Shown here: positions 9,386-20,719 of the stretch, one piece after another
Layout: each line of letters begins with the position of its first letter
Position numbering within the stretch: the stretch's first letter is position 1
Source of the DNA: Dermanyssus gallinae
Taxonomy: Eukaryota; Arthropoda; Arachnida; Mesostigmata; Dermanyssidae
Direction of reading: 5' to 3'
Length of the DNA: 64,000 bases
NCBI GenBank assembly: GCA_003439945.1
Contig: QVRM01002192.1
Location: 3,460,001-3,524,000 of the forward strand
Program-made: the position numbers and the translations under genes
The notes under the pieces: model-generated
Database searches by the model: none
The model's input: the letters and a program-made list of their open reading frames with translations, nothing else
What the model was told of the DNA's origin: nothing

Positions 9386-11986
9386 ATGCCTCACCATTGC
9401 GTCGGCTCCTACGAGAAGTCTCGAATTGTATTTGATTGCAGCAGCGCCGCGCCAGGAGAATGTTCTCTTAACCACCATATTTTAGTAGGCCCTAATCTGA
9501 ACCCCGAGATGATGGAACTACTGTTAACGTTTCGCGCACGTCCGATTGCTGTTTCAGCTGATATCTGCAAAGCATATATGCAGATTGAGGTTGTGCCTGA
9601 AGACAGGAGGTTATTCCGATTTTTATGGAAGGGCCCGACTGACAAGAGAATTCGATGCTATCAGATGTGTCGCGTGACGTGGGGTGCAGCCCCCGGTGGC
9701 TTCCTATTAGCCGCAGTCCTCCGAGAACACTTTCACCGCATGGATCCCAAGAACGAACTGATGCTTTCGAATTCGTTCTACCATGACGACATGCTGCGTA
9801 GCTTCAACAGCGAAGAGGAGGCATGCCGATTTGTAACAAGACTGATGGATGGACTGGACCACGCTGGAATGAAACTGGCGAAGTGGAAGACAAACTCTGC
9901 AACTGTCATCAACTACCTGCGCGATCATGGAAATCTCGACCACACAGGGCTGAGGATTTTGGGCATAACGTGGACACCAGCCTCGGATGAATTCACCGTG
10001 AATGTGGGCAGCCTTAACATACCCAATCGACACGAAATAATCACCAAGCGGAAGGTACTGCAGCGGGTTGCAGGAATATTTGATCCGGTTGGATGGATGT
10101 TGCCGTTTGTGCTACGCGGCAAGCTGTTAGTACAGTCACTGTGGCAGCAGAACATTGATTGGGACGATGCCGTGCCGGAACTCGTGCGCTATGAGCTGCA
10201 TGTTTTCGCTGACGCATCTGAGAAGGCATATTCCGCCGCTGCTTATATTCGAACGCTGTACATCGACGGCTCAGCTGACGCGGCTCTCCTGATGGCAAAA
10301 TTGCGTCTGGCCCCTCTGGTAAGGCAGACTCTGCCCAGGCTAGAGTTGATGGCTGCCCTCGTGGCCTCAAGGCTTCGGAAATTTCTTGTCGACAAGCTCA
10401 CCCTGCAGATTGCCCGCGTCGCACTCTACACCGACTCGATGGCTACCTACCACTGGGTGACAGCAGAAAATGCAAATCGCTGGAAGATGTTTGTGGCCAA
10501 CAGGGTTAGCGAGATACAGGAACACTCAGCCCCTTCCGAATGGTACTTCGTTCCCGGGAAGCAAAATATCGCAGATTTTGCGACCCGAGGCGTCACTGCC
10601 GATTGCCTCCGAGGCAATAGGGAATGGTGGTCGGGTCCGACTTGGCTCAGCGATAGCGGCGTCACCTCCCCAGCATGCAAGCCCGGGATCAGCGCGTCGT
10701 CTTTGGAGCCGGTGTTAGATGAGATTAGGGTCACCGCCGCCATGGTCGGTCAGACCATAAACACCCCGCTTCTCGATCTTAACAGATTCAGCAGCTTTGA
10801 CAAGGCTGTTCGCGTCGTAAGCTACGTCATCGCGTTCGTTCACAAGAAATTCGGCCGCTTCCAGCAAAATTCTGCCGCTGTCGATCGCTCTGCAGAGCTC
10901 CTACTGCTCCGGTGGTGCCAACTGGTGGAAGAGTACTTCGGGAATGAGATGGCGTGTGTGCTGGCCGGAAACCGCGTGTCAACAAGATCGAAGTTGTCGA
11001 ACTATCGACTATTTCTTGATGATGATGGTCTTCTTCGCATAAGAACCAGATTAACTCAAGCTCGACACCTGACATATGATGAAAAACATCCAGTCGTTAT
11101 ACCTGGGAAGTCGCGTCTCGCGCATCTTCTGATAGTCAAGACTCACCGCGTTAACGCACATTTCGGTGTGGCGACTGTACTGTCTATGCTTAGACGACGA
11201 TTCTGGATCATGCGGGGACGCCAGGTCATCAAGGCAATATTGAGCAAGTGCGTTGTGTGTAGACGCCATCATGGACCTGCTGCCGATCAGGAAAGCGCGC
11301 CGCTTCCACCGCAGAGAGCCAAGATGATAACGCCGTTTTACACGTGTGGGCTGGACTTCTGTGGCCCCTTATTTGTCAATTTAAATAGCGTTGACACCAA
11401 ATGCTACGTTGCGCTGTTCACCTGCGCGAGTACTCGCGCTATACTTCTGGAGATAGTACCGACGATGGCTACTCCGATGTTTCACCTCGCGCTTCGACGA
11501 TTTCTCGCTGCAGCGCCTGGATGTCGACGATTGGTATCTGACAACGCCAGAACATTTGTCAAGGCATCCACCGAGATAAAGCGCCTTTTTAATGCCGTAA
11601 GGGACACACGAACACAGGCGCTGATACGCGAGCGGCGCCTAACCTGGGACTTCATTTGTCCTAGAGCCCCCTGGCATGGTGGCTTTTATGAACGTCTGGT
11701 GCGCTCGGTAAAAGCCGCTCTGCACAAAACGCTCCAGAGAAGCTTGATCAGTTTTGAACTGTTTCGAACTATAATCACTGAGATTGCGGCTGTGATTAAT
11801 TCGCGGCCAATCACCTACGCCAGCGGAGACCCCGGGGAGCTTGGCGCAATCACGCCTGCTGATTTCCTTGACGCCGCGGCGCCACAGCCGTTGTGTGCCG
11901 CCTTCCACTCGACCCACTGGGAGGGACGGCGCCTATCGGTGGCGGTCCAACTCGTCCTGATCTCAACCGCGCGACCAGGGCGATGA
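9386..11986 (+). pseudogene. BEL/Pao Pol: RT, RNase H, integrase (gag-protease deleted)
   Basis: In-frame coding begins just upstream at a YYMPHH motif, close to the usual start of the BEL reverse transcriptase. Visible blocks in order are ADICKAYMQIEV (RT motif A), YHDDML (motif C), HVFADASEKAYSAAAY and LYTDSMATYHWV (RNase H aspartates), the integrase zinc domain with H...NAHFG and CVVCRR, and the integrase core with GLDFCGPL, LVSDNARTF and APWHGGFYERL (D, D, E). The catalytic residues look preserved. The usual upstream gag and aspartic protease are absent. The frame is lost around 11890-11980, and the last domain continues in another frame. This describes an endogenous LTR element; it is not functional as seen. 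Confidence 0.92.
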
Positions 11987-12270
11987 CTCGCTATCTCCGG
12001 GATCTGTCCGTTCGATGGAACCACGAATATCTGCTTCAGCTACGTTCGGCCAACGTTGACAGCTCGGGTCGGCATAAGACTATTAAAGTGGGCGACGTTG
12101 CCCTAGTAAAGGACGATAATGTGCCGCGACTACATTGGCAATTAGTTAGGATCGTATCCCAGAATGTCGGCCGAGACGGACTCATTAGAACCTACCAGGT
12201 TCGTTTCAGTAACGGCCGCGTTTCTACCCGCGCGGCGCAATTGCTGCATCCTCTGGAGGTAGTTAATTAA
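11893..12270 (+). pseudogene. BEL/Pao Pol C-terminal domain (DUF5641-like), shifted frame
   Basis: The frame carries the integrase C-terminal region typical of BEL/Pao Pol, with KVGDVALVKDDNVPRLHW and YQVRFSNGRV. It is offset from the main pol frame, so an indel lies between about 11890 and 11980. It ends at 12270, before the polypurine tract. Confidence 0.85.
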
Positions 12271-12318
12271 CACAGTTCGATATGGATTACGCGCCTAGAA
12301 CGGCTATGAGGTTATAAA

Positions 12319-12341
12319 ACGGGGACCGTTTTCCCGGGGAG
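12319..12341 (+). promoter_or_regulatory. Candidate polypurine tract
   Basis: Purine-rich runs (AAACGGGGA and CGGGGAG) lie immediately before the 3' LTR, as expected for plus-strand priming. A pyrimidine stretch interrupts them, so the exact tract is uncertain. Confidence 0.5.
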
Positions 12342-12667
12342 TGTTGCATTTATATGATGAGAGCTGTATCTGTCGCCATCGTTGAGTACCTTTGTTTGGA
12401 ATCCATTCATTTGCGCGGGCAACCGGCGTCAGCGGCATTCAGTTCGCGCGTTCAAACCCAACGGACACTACCGTACGATCTCAGTCGTACGACAACCACT
12501 CCTCAGTCGTCATCACAGCAATAAAGACTACACAGTCAAGCCGTGAGAGAGACGGTAGCTAACTAGTAAGGCAAAGTGCTTGTGTCTTCTTCTCTTGGTG
12601 TAGAATAGTACGGTAATTCGGCAACAGTGACATAGACGAGAGCTTACGGTTGACAAGATAGTCAACA
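12342..12667 (+). repeat. 3' LTR of BEL/Pao element
   Basis: It matches the 5' LTR over its full 326 bp with four substitutions. It is followed directly by the CGCAC target duplication. Confidence 0.95.
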
Positions 12668-12719
12668 CGCACTATCGTTACGAGTCTTTATCTCTACCAG
12701 TGTGGCACTCGACCCCAAC

Positions 12720-14010
12720 GGTTGGATGTTACTCCGTTAAGACCCATACCCACTAAACGCACCTCCCTTCTTAAGCTTCACTCTCTAATAGCCCAGATCT
12801 TCATAAAAACAGTACTATGGACTATCAGAAGAAGTGGCGAGCGCCTTTTCAGATCAATTGGCTGGGTCGCCCAGATGATCCAGCACTTGTCAACACCTGC
12901 AAGCCCTTTTTATTCGAGCTGCACTTCTCTATGGATGCTTTCGGGCTGAAGCCGCAGTTATGCCTGTCTTTCTTTGCACTTTTCATGCATCTCCTGGAGG
13001 ACTTCTTTTGCCGTAGCTGCTCCCAGTTCCCAGGCCTGCTTACTGGAGACAATGTATTCTGTAAACTTTATTAAGCTGGACCGAGATGGATCGCTGACCT
13101 CGTGGTGTGGGTCTCCCTGCCTGGCCCATTTCACTCGGACGAGTCTGCTTGCCCTTAACCGCGCAGCCTCCCAGGCCGAGCACTGTAGCAGTGTGTGACT
13201 TGGAGTGTCCTCATGTGCCTCTTGGCAGAATACGCATATCGGCAACGAAGCCTTTCCAAAACGGGACAAAAATGTATGGCGTCACACTCCTCCTGCCATG
13301 TCTTAATTGTGTCGTTTCTGTCACTGTCTTTTTCCGTTTGGGTAGGGGCACCTAATTCCCATAGTCGCTTCATTTCGAGTGTCTTAAGATCCCAGGGGAG
13401 CGACCCTGCCAGCACCAGAGCAGCATTCGTGCTGACTGTGCGGTACTCCTGGATTACCCTTAGGGCTGCCACCCTCTGGGTCCTCCGTAGAATTTGTTTT
13501 GCTTTCTTCTTCTTAAGAGTTGCTCTCACCCAAACTGGCGCTTTAAATATTGAAATTGATTCCGCGACCGTCATTAGCAGTCCACTCTGTCTTAGCCACT
13601 CTGACGTTAGGTAAACAGCTTTATTCATATTTAATTCAAATTCATCGGCAGTTTTAGCCTGCACGACTATCGCCGGGTCGTCGGTGTAGGCTACTGTGTC
13701 TACTCCTTGGGGCAGGCCCGTCAGACGGAGAACGTCGTAAGCCAAATTCCAGAGAAGTGGGCCAAGTATAGACCCCTGCGAGACCCCGGCTGTCATTTGG
13801 AAGCTGACCTGGCCGTTGACATCATTTCGTGCTTTAAGGTAGCTGGAAATTACATTTACCAGATACGAGGGGACTTTTTTTCGTATTGTGTGTCCAGAAT
13901 TATTTTCCATGGTAGACTGTTGAAGGCGTTTTTAACGTCTAGGAGGGCGACTAGGAGGAGCTGCCGTGCCTGTATGGTGGAACTTCGTAGCGAATCCGCC
14001 CTACTTGCAA
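12720..14010 (-). pseudogene. R1-like LINE fragment, RT to 3' end
   Basis: On the minus strand the fragment opens at LLVALLDVKNAFNSLPW (RT motif A, near 13950). It continues with GVSQGSILGPLLWNLAYD and a mutated motif C, YTDDPAIVVQ in place of YADDLAIVVQ (13155-13910). The segment between thumb and C-terminus is shortened. A second frame (12958-13269) holds the terminal knuckle CVFCQEAHEDTPSHTLLQC and the W-rich helix. The 5' side is truncated at a TA microsatellite (14017). The 3' untranslated part (12720-12960) resembles that of the copy at 48600-50330, so the two are one family. Confidence 0.8.
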
Positions 14011-14016
14011 CGCGTT

Positions 14017-14022
14017 GTATTT

Positions 14023-14112
<90 letters not shown>
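14017..14112. repeat. Long TA microsatellite
   Basis: Nearly 100 bp of alternating T and A, with two small AAA/TTT interruptions near the start. Apparent frames through it encode only YIYIY runs and are not genes. Confidence 0.97.
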
Positions 14113-14113
<1 letters not shown>

Positions 14114-14301
14114 AAAACGTCTCTACTCAGCTGTTGAGCCAGGATCGCTGGATGGCCTGGATCGCAAGTTATATCTGGCTCTTTAACGGGAGATTTGTAT
14201 TTTTTTAGCGATTTTAACAACAACATCTGCGTCAAATCGCGCCATCGTTCTCATACGAAACTTTTAAAGAAATCTTACCACCGCTGTGGACCAAGACAAC
14301 G

Positions 14302-14538
14302 ATGGCATCACATGACGGCAACAACACCGCCGGAAGACTCAGCTGCCAGACTTGCGGGCGAGTATGCAAATCTGGCGCGGGCCTCGCGAGACACATTAGA
14401 TTGACTCACAATCAACGAGAAGTTCGTGCCACCTCCCCAACTCCTAACCGATCACAGACTAATCATTTGATTTTAAGTTCCACACAAAATAACACTGCTG
14501 CTAATAATAGTTTTAACCCCCCTAGTAGTAGTATATAG
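14302..14538 (+). pseudogene. R2-like LINE, N-terminal zinc-finger segment
   Basis: A start at 14302 opens a 78-codon frame with CQTCGRVCKSGAGLARHIR and LTH, a C2H2 finger of the type found at the N-terminus of R2/R4/NeSL LINEs, where it guides target recognition. A low-complexity Asn/Ser/Thr/Pro linker follows, and a stop at 14536. A second finger and a Myb-like domain with R2 RT lie in the same orientation at 24126-25560. This segment may therefore be the 5' end of that element, separated by the CR1-like insertions; that link is inference. The 190 bp upstream would then be its 5' UTR. Confidence 0.55.
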
Positions 14539-14540
14539 TT

Positions 14541-14808
14541 TTTGGCGCCGAAGAGTGCGGACGTATTTCTACGGAGCTCCGAGAGATCACGCTTGCCTGT
14601 GTGAACGCAGGAAGGGAAACTTAGATACTGATATACCATAGCGATTCGTAAACTTCAGTGATAATTTTGGTGTATTGTGTGTAGCCGTACGACTGAAAAA
14701 AAGGAGGCCAGGCCGCTGTAAGGTTCAAACAAGATTTTCTCAGCAGGGTGAAGCAAACCGAAACCACCCGCGCAGCGGTCGGAAGGCTCCTAGCGGTCCG
14801 CCGTGCTT
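14541..14808. other. Unassigned segment between R2-like part and CR1 tail
   Basis: No coding motif is recognised on either strand. It ends exactly where the CR1-like minus copy's TTGAA tail begins. Confidence 0.4.
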
Positions 14809-14998
14809 TCAATTCAATTCAAGTGCTCCTTTATTATATTCAAAGGGTTGACAATTATGTACATAGTTATTCACAAAAGTCCTGTATTCAATATGTACAT
14901 TGTGCAATAATGGAAGTATAGAGAACAATTTACTAGATAATAGAATGAAATAGTACCATTGCGTAACATATGCGGTAGTACAGAATAAGAATATATGA

Positions 14999-16306
14999 CT
15001 AGTTCATGGTTCTCAACATTATCGCCAAACGCCACGAAAACATATTATGAATTGGGTCTGAACGTGCAACTACTTTCGACGATTTGGTTTGGGTGCTGCG
15101 CAGATTGTTTTTGCGAATATTAAAAAAGATGGAAAGCCTATTCGACTGAGAAATTCGTTTGTACATTTTAAAATCTGCTCTCGAGTGTCGTTCCGATATA
15201 GGTGGTAAGTAGAGACTGCTACGCTCAACCTTACATCTCATTGCAACACGTCGAAGGAATTTGGACTGCAATTTTTCAATTGCATCAATATGTATAACGT
15301 TTTTAAGATCTAAGATAAATATACAAAATAATAATAGGCCTAGACATGACCCCTGAGGCACGCCGGAGGGACACACCCCATACCGACTAAAACTGTTATT
15401 TACCCGCACACAAAACTTCCGATTCGTAAGATAACTTGATACCCATAAAACAGTGTGCTTGTCTATATTTAAGTCAATTAGTTTATGTACGAGTTTAAAA
15501 TGATTTACTCTGTCAAATGCTTTAGAAAAATCAAAGTAAGTACAATCAAATGTTTTTTTTTGTTGTTAATATAAATGGCCCAATCTTGGACCATTTCAAC
15601 TAGTTGGGTTGCTGTAGATTTTCCCTTAGTAAGACCATGTTGCTGTTCATCAAGCACTCCCTCAGACTGCATGAAGTGAAATATATGATCCACAAGTAAT
15701 TTTTCAAATATTATACACGCTATTGATAATTGTGCCACAGGTCTATAGTTATCAATATTTGACTTGGATCCTTTTTTATGAACAGGCGTTATTACAGATT
15801 GTCGGAAAACGACAGGCACAACACCTTCTTCGTCATAAATACCGACACTTTGATGACGTTGGCGGGGGGAACGTAAGCGCTGGACTCGTCGGACCTGCTT
15901 CGGCCACGTAGACAGAGGAAAATAAATCTTTGAAGGCATCGGCTTTGGAGATATCATATGTGATAACCACATCACCTGTTTTTAGTGCCGTTATATCCTA
16001 TTTTCCCTTTAAGCGCTTATTGGCATACCTAATAAACGACTTTGAATCTTTAAAATCGAGATTGGATTCTTCTAATACCCGAAGTCTTTTGCTTGCCTTA
16101 CTCAGTTTGATCTCATACCGCGGATTCGCGTCTTTTTCAATGAGTGATTCGAGACTAGAGATATACTCACGAAGCTTTGTGTTATTTTTAGACCTGCCAG
16201 TGCGCTTAGGAATAAGTTCCTCAATCACAGCGTGCATCTGATCAACAAAACGATTATACATATCATCTACGGTATCACAGTTTAGAAAGACATATCTCCA
16301 TGGCAC
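14999..16306 (-). pseudogene. CR1-like LINE minus copy: RT remnants
   Basis: Three frames cover RT. 15998-16306 is the endonuclease-RT linker, with KDSKSFIRYANKRLKGK. 15505-15975 holds the fingers, VPVVFRQSVITPVHKKG and NYRPVAQLS, up to motif A. 14999-15409 has SGVPQGSCLGLLLFCIFILDL. This then jumps to IDAIEKLQSKFLRRVAMRC, so the YADD catalytic block and thumb (present in the plus copy) are deleted. The C-terminus with MFSWRLA is intact. The copy cannot be active. Confidence 0.8.
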
Positions 16307-16485
16307 AAATGTTAGTTTTTTTATAATTTGGTCGTAATCACCCTTAAAAAAATTATATCCTCCCTCCTCAATAGGAGGGTATTCGGAATCAAATAAGAGG
16401 TTAAAAGAAATAGCGTTATGGTCTGAGGGTATTGGGGATATAAAAACAGATAAGTCTTCTATTATAGCTGGATCGGTAGTAAGAA

Positions 16486-18130
16486 CTAATCAATCAATGT
16501 TCCCCTGGGGTCTTCGTTTGGTGTAAAAGTTGAAATTGTTTCATTCGACAGAAGACTGTTTGTATGACTAGATAAATCACTTGAGTTTATACTACAATCT
16601 GGCCATTCCTTGTCAGTTGAGTCTCTTGTACCCATTAGTGGACGCGTAATTTCAGTCACTTGCTGATATAAACCGTTCGTTATACAGGCATTTGTAAAAG
16701 TAGCCTCCATGGTTTGAGAATCTAAAAGGGACACATTTTGCCAGTCAATTCTTGGAAGGTTAAAATCCCCAACTATTAAAATTGGTTTAGTAATATCACA
16801 TATATTTTCAAAAGAGTCGCATATTCTTTTTATGCAACTCTTGCGCTCCACCAGCGATCCAGCATTCGTAGCATAAAAACATGCCATCCTGACTGAACAT
16901 GATTTTGAAAACACATCCAGCGCTAATGCTTCAATATCGTCATCCATCTTGACCTCACAAAATTTTAGCGTTTTCCTAATTAAAATACAAACACCACCTC
17001 CTCGGGAGCCCCGATCACACCGGAGTACTGAATACCTATTATCACAGCTTAATTCACTATTCGTAACATGTCTTCCGCCTACACCTAACCATGTTTCAGT
17101 TATAAAAATTATATCAGTATTATATAAGGCGGTATATGAATTGAGCAACTGAACACGATCATCCTTTCCAATCGAGCGTGCATTGAAATATAAACATTTT
17201 AGAGCGCAGGCAGCCAGGGGGGGGAGTGGGGCAGGCGGAATTGCTGGATTGAATGGGGCGATTAGTTGTGGTGGTAGAGGGGGAAAGTGGTGCCAATTGT
17301 AGACCAGAGGTTCCGGGGCAGGGGACTGGATGGTTTTTAATGGATGATTGGAAAATGACTTTATTTTCGTTTTTTGTGGAGCCATTGAATTGCCCCGAAA
17401 ATAAGAACTTTGTTCAGCCATTCTACGACCGTATTTATATGATGGCTGTACAGGATCCAATTGGACGGCTATGTTCAAGTGATTGGCTATTTCACGAGAA
17501 ATATGTTGAGCGACCAAACGAGCGCCATGCATTCCAAAATGCACTCCATCAATATGCATATTATTGGCTGTTTTCTGAATGTAAGTAAGATCTTTAAAAA
17601 CAATGGCACTCATATTAAAATTACATCTTAATTGTTGGTTAATATACCTACACTCTTCTTCGTATCCCACTGCAATGGGAATCGAACACACAATTAATCG
17701 AATATTATTTTTGTAGACATAACTGACAAGATCGTTTAGCGCACATTCAATTTCAAACCATACTTCCGAAATTGAGCAACCTTTTCGTGCAGCACAATTT
17801 ATCACATTATTCAATCCTGAATGAAGAATGACTAGACTAAAACGGCGAGTATTTCGGCGCAATTTACCTAGAGTATGTTCAATTGTAGCGCGCATAGTGG
17901 CGCCACCAAGACTATTAATATCGCAGCGTTCGTCATTTCCGATAGCATTTAATACAAATGACTTGACGCGCTTCACGTTTGAACTGCCAAAAACTAAAAC
18001 GCCTCTGGGCAGTTCCACTCTCTTTGGCTGCTGCAAGCCGTTTGAATAAGATATTTTTTCTTCATTTAACTCCTTCCTATTCGATTTTGTCTCGTCCTCA
18101 ATTGTTATTGTTTTGATGCATTGTTGACGC
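16486..18130 (-). pseudogene. CR1-like LINE minus copy: SGNH esterase plus AP endonuclease
   Basis: The frame is open from about 18130 through 16486. The esterase (roughly the first 190 residues) shows block I as VLVFGSSNVKRV (family GDSN, Asp to Ser), block III as HSGLNN (family GxND, Asp to Asn), and block V as DGVHF with the catalytic D-x-x-H kept. A Pro-rich linker follows, then AP endonuclease motifs LYFNARS, FITETW, RGGGVCILI and ILIVGDFNLPRIDW. The final SDHN motif lies past a stop at 16486-16488, in IPSDHNAIS near 16420. Esterase-endonuclease fusion in one frame is the distinctive feature of this family. Confidence 0.8.
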
Positions 18131-18210
18131 TTTATTTATATATACGTATTTTTGCTGCTCTTCGCGCCTCCGCTGCCTCTTCTGCGCCGCACGTTGACTT
18201 TTTGTTGTTA

Positions 18211-18987
18211 CTAACTTCCAATCGTCTGCTCTCTATTTTTCTCCTTGCTTTCCCCTTCCACAATCTCTCCACCCCCACCGCTTCCCTCGGTCGTCGGCAG
18301 CTGAGGCTGGCTTGTTACGGCATCCACTTGCAATGCCACTTGTGCCGAGGAGAGGGAAGAGGGAAAAGAGCTGCTTGCTGGCAGTATTGCTGCAGTTCCG
18401 TGACCGACTGTGACAGGACACTTTACAATAGCCGATGCTACGCTGGCCACGGTGGGTGGCATCTCGGCTGGGGGGGAGGAGAGAAGACCAGCTGTGTGCG
18501 CATTACACCGTACAGCTGTAAGGCTGTCCAATTTAATAAATATGGTCCTGAATTTTTCGGTATAAGTTTCGTCGGTAGTTAAAATCGCATTCTTTAAATC
18601 GGCGAGCGCATTTTTAAAAGCACACAAAGTTTTTCCAACATTTTCGCAATAGTTCTTGTCACAGCTGTTCTGATTTTGCTGGTCACCCACAACATTTGAA
18701 AGATTTGTTTCCAACACTTCCTTATCGATTCTTGTCTCACAATGAATGCATACAAATCTCTCGCAATTGGGTTCTTCCAGACTAAACAATCCACCGCAGT
18801 AGACACATACGATGGTTGGTGCAATACGCTGTGTTGATGGCGTTGAGATCTGTTGCCGCCGTCGTGTGGAACGATGCACAGTTGGCGTCTCAAAGTTAAA
18901 ACTCATCTCCAAGGGGAGACGGGGTGTTTCTGGCAGTACACCTAACCTCGGTTGATGCGACATTTCACAGAGATATGTTAAAAACAC
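18211..18987 (-). pseudogene. CR1-like LINE minus copy: N-terminal zinc domain
   Basis: The likely start is the ATG of MSHQPRLGVLPETPR, since the same start (MY.../LPE.PR.PLEMSFNF) recurs in the copies at 19423 and 51654. CVYCGGLF and CIHC form a four-cysteine zinc-ribbon-like motif. Further Cys residues follow in CDKNYCENVGKTLC, then a helix with FKNALADLKNAIL. The rest is Ser/Pro/Ala-rich. In LINE ORF1 proteins such domains bind nucleic acid. The frame ends at 18211 in a Gly/Glu-rich stretch, about 80 bp before the esterase frame becomes open, so at least one frameshift separates them. Confidence 0.75.
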
Positions 18988-18990
18988 AAT

Positions 18991-19422
18991 GTCTCACAAA
19001 ACACAATATGTCACAGGTAAACACAAATTTAAATAATAACTGACTAAAATTTGAAAACAAATGAGATATTTGACTAGCACAAAATTTAAGATACAACTCT
19101 TGAGCTAGCACCTGCAGATATCCACAAAACTGCAGCAACACAACGTACAGGCTCTCACTCAAAACTTCTTGAACACTAAATACTATTACAAAAAGCATTA
19201 AAACTGATAAAATCGGTTAAAATCGACGAGAGCAGTCTGCGGCGATGCACACCGGTCGAAACCGAAACCGGATCTTTCAAATTTAAATTCTAACGGCTGC
19301 TTAGCTAATCGGAGTTAACGCAGGATAACTCTGCACTATATAAGAAGTATCTGGCGTGGCGTACATAAAGGCAGCATAGCATTTTTTGTGATAATAATAA
19401 TATACTATTTAAGATTAACAAT
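18991..19422. other. Head-to-head 5' regions of two CR1-like LINEs
   Basis: This is the divergent spacer between the start codons of the minus and plus copies. The plus side has ACTATATAAGAAG (about 19334-19346), a TATA-like element. The last bases before the plus start, ACAATAATGTACC, are shared with the third copy at 51650, which marks the element side. The centre, with CCGGTCGAAACCGAAACCGG, is AT-rich and not recognised. The two insertions probably occurred independently; an engineered bidirectional promoter is not implied. Confidence 0.5.
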
Positions 19423-20663
19423 AATGTACCGATCAGGATCCATTGTTTTGCCTGAGGCGCCGCGTCTCCCCTTGGAGATGAGTTTCAACTTTAACACACC
19501 GGCTGGGCCCCGCTCAACAAGACGTCGGCCACCATTTTCAACGCTGTCTACCCAGCCAGCCTGCTTATGACACCAGCTATCGCATGTATATACTGCGGTG
19601 GCTTGTTCAGGAGTTCAGAACCGAAAAGTGATGCATTTGTGTGCATACATTGTAAATTCAGAATTGAAAAAGAAGTGAAGGAAACGAATATAATTGAACT
19701 TGTGGGTGAAGAGGCCGCTTGTAATAATAACTATTGTGTTAACGTCGGAAAAACATTGTGTGTTTTAAATCCGCTATTGAGGATCTCAAGAAAACGATTT
19801 TAAGAACGGACAACGATCATGATGAAAAATTCAGAGCAAAATTTACCAAATTGGATATTATCTCAGCTCACGGTGAATTGAGCGTCGCCGTCCTCTCTCC
19901 CTCGCCTCAAACAGAAAACAACGGACCAACTAGAATGACAACAATCGCCAGTGCAACAGCAACAACAAAAACAGGCGACCAAACCAACGACCTACCGGCT
20001 GTTGCACGAAGGATCACAGAGGCTCTTGATACTGCAGCAGCAACAATAACATCAACCGTATCAAACATCGGCTCACTGATTGGTGCAGTGGTGGAGGACA
20101 GCGCGGCAGCAGCGGTAGCTTCAACATCAGACTCCAAAATCAACGAGTTGCCGGCTGCAGCTTTTCCCGCGCTGATTGAGAGTAGTAAAACAGCAGTTTT
20201 ATCCACAAACAACGGAATCCCAACTGCTATACGCAATGTCACCGCTTGCACACAAACAGACATCTTCGTGCAGACTGGCATCGATGGCACTGCAGTCGAC
20301 TCTCAGTCGTCCTTTCCCTCACCACCCGTCAAGTCCGTTCTTCTGGCCGGTGACTCCAACGTCTCCCGGCTTGCGACGAACGTGATTGACATGATGGGTG
20401 GTGACGTGCGCTGTAATATCTCGGGGCAAGGCGCCGCCACGTTGAGCAAGGTTATCGCAAACGTGCGTCGCCATATTGCCATATATAACACACAGCCGAC
20501 GGACCAGCTCGTTATGCTGCACGCCGGGCTAAATGATATCTTAAAGAGCCCAGCCAGTGAGGATATTGTCGAGGTGTGGAGGCGGATGGAGCATCAGCTA
20601 AATGACCTGGTGAAGTTCTGCAAGGCCAACAACGTCAGGCTGACGTCTGTTTTATCCCGGTAG
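19423..20663 (+). pseudogene. CR1-like LINE plus copy: zinc domain and esterase, first part
   Basis: Three overlapping frames (19388-19570, 19567-19803, 19758-20663) cover one protein. The start context MYRSGSIVLPEAPR matches the other copies. CIYCGGLF and CIHC mark the zinc-ribbon-like motif, and NYCVNVGKTLC follows. A long Ala/Thr-rich linker leads to the esterase, with SVLLAGDSNVSRL (block I, GDSN intact) and MLHAGLND (block III, GxND intact). The frame breaks at 20663 inside the esterase. Confidence 0.75.
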
Positions 20664-20719
20664 TAACAAGCGGTCCAGGTAGAGACCGCCGCGCGGATTG
20701 CGAGGTTGTTAACGGTAAA

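Larger units (their letters stand above)
8949..12667 (+). mobile_element. BEL/Pao LTR retrotransposon lacking gag and protease
   Basis: Two 326-bp LTRs (8949-9274 and 12342-12667) differ at four positions with no indel. The element is flanked by a perfect 5-bp duplication, CGCAC, at 8944-8948 and 12668-12672. Both LTRs begin TG and end CA. Only about 110 bp separate the 5' LTR from RT, so gag, the protease and the start of pol are deleted. Pol has a frameshift near its C-terminus. Near-identical LTRs with a clean target duplication suggest a recent insertion by a non-autonomous deletion derivative, or deletion soon after insertion. Confidence 0.95.
14809..18990 (-). mobile_element. CR1-like LINE with esterase domain, minus copy
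   Basis: On the minus strand the order is an N-terminal CxxC zinc-ribbon-like domain, a low-complexity linker, an SGNH esterase, an AP endonuclease, RT and a C-terminal region, ending with AATAAAGGAGC and a (TTGAA)n tail at 14809-14823. Such short repeat tails are typical of CR1/L2 LINEs, and esterase domains are known in their ORF1. Here the esterase lies in frame upstream of the endonuclease. The copy is the better preserved of the two, but it lacks the RT catalytic YADD block. A related plus-strand copy starts 430 bp away, head to head. Confidence 0.85.

Noticed and set aside
13951..14235. Open frames through TA tracts (also 33842-34159)
   Set aside because: They encode YIYI runs from the microsatellite and have no other support.
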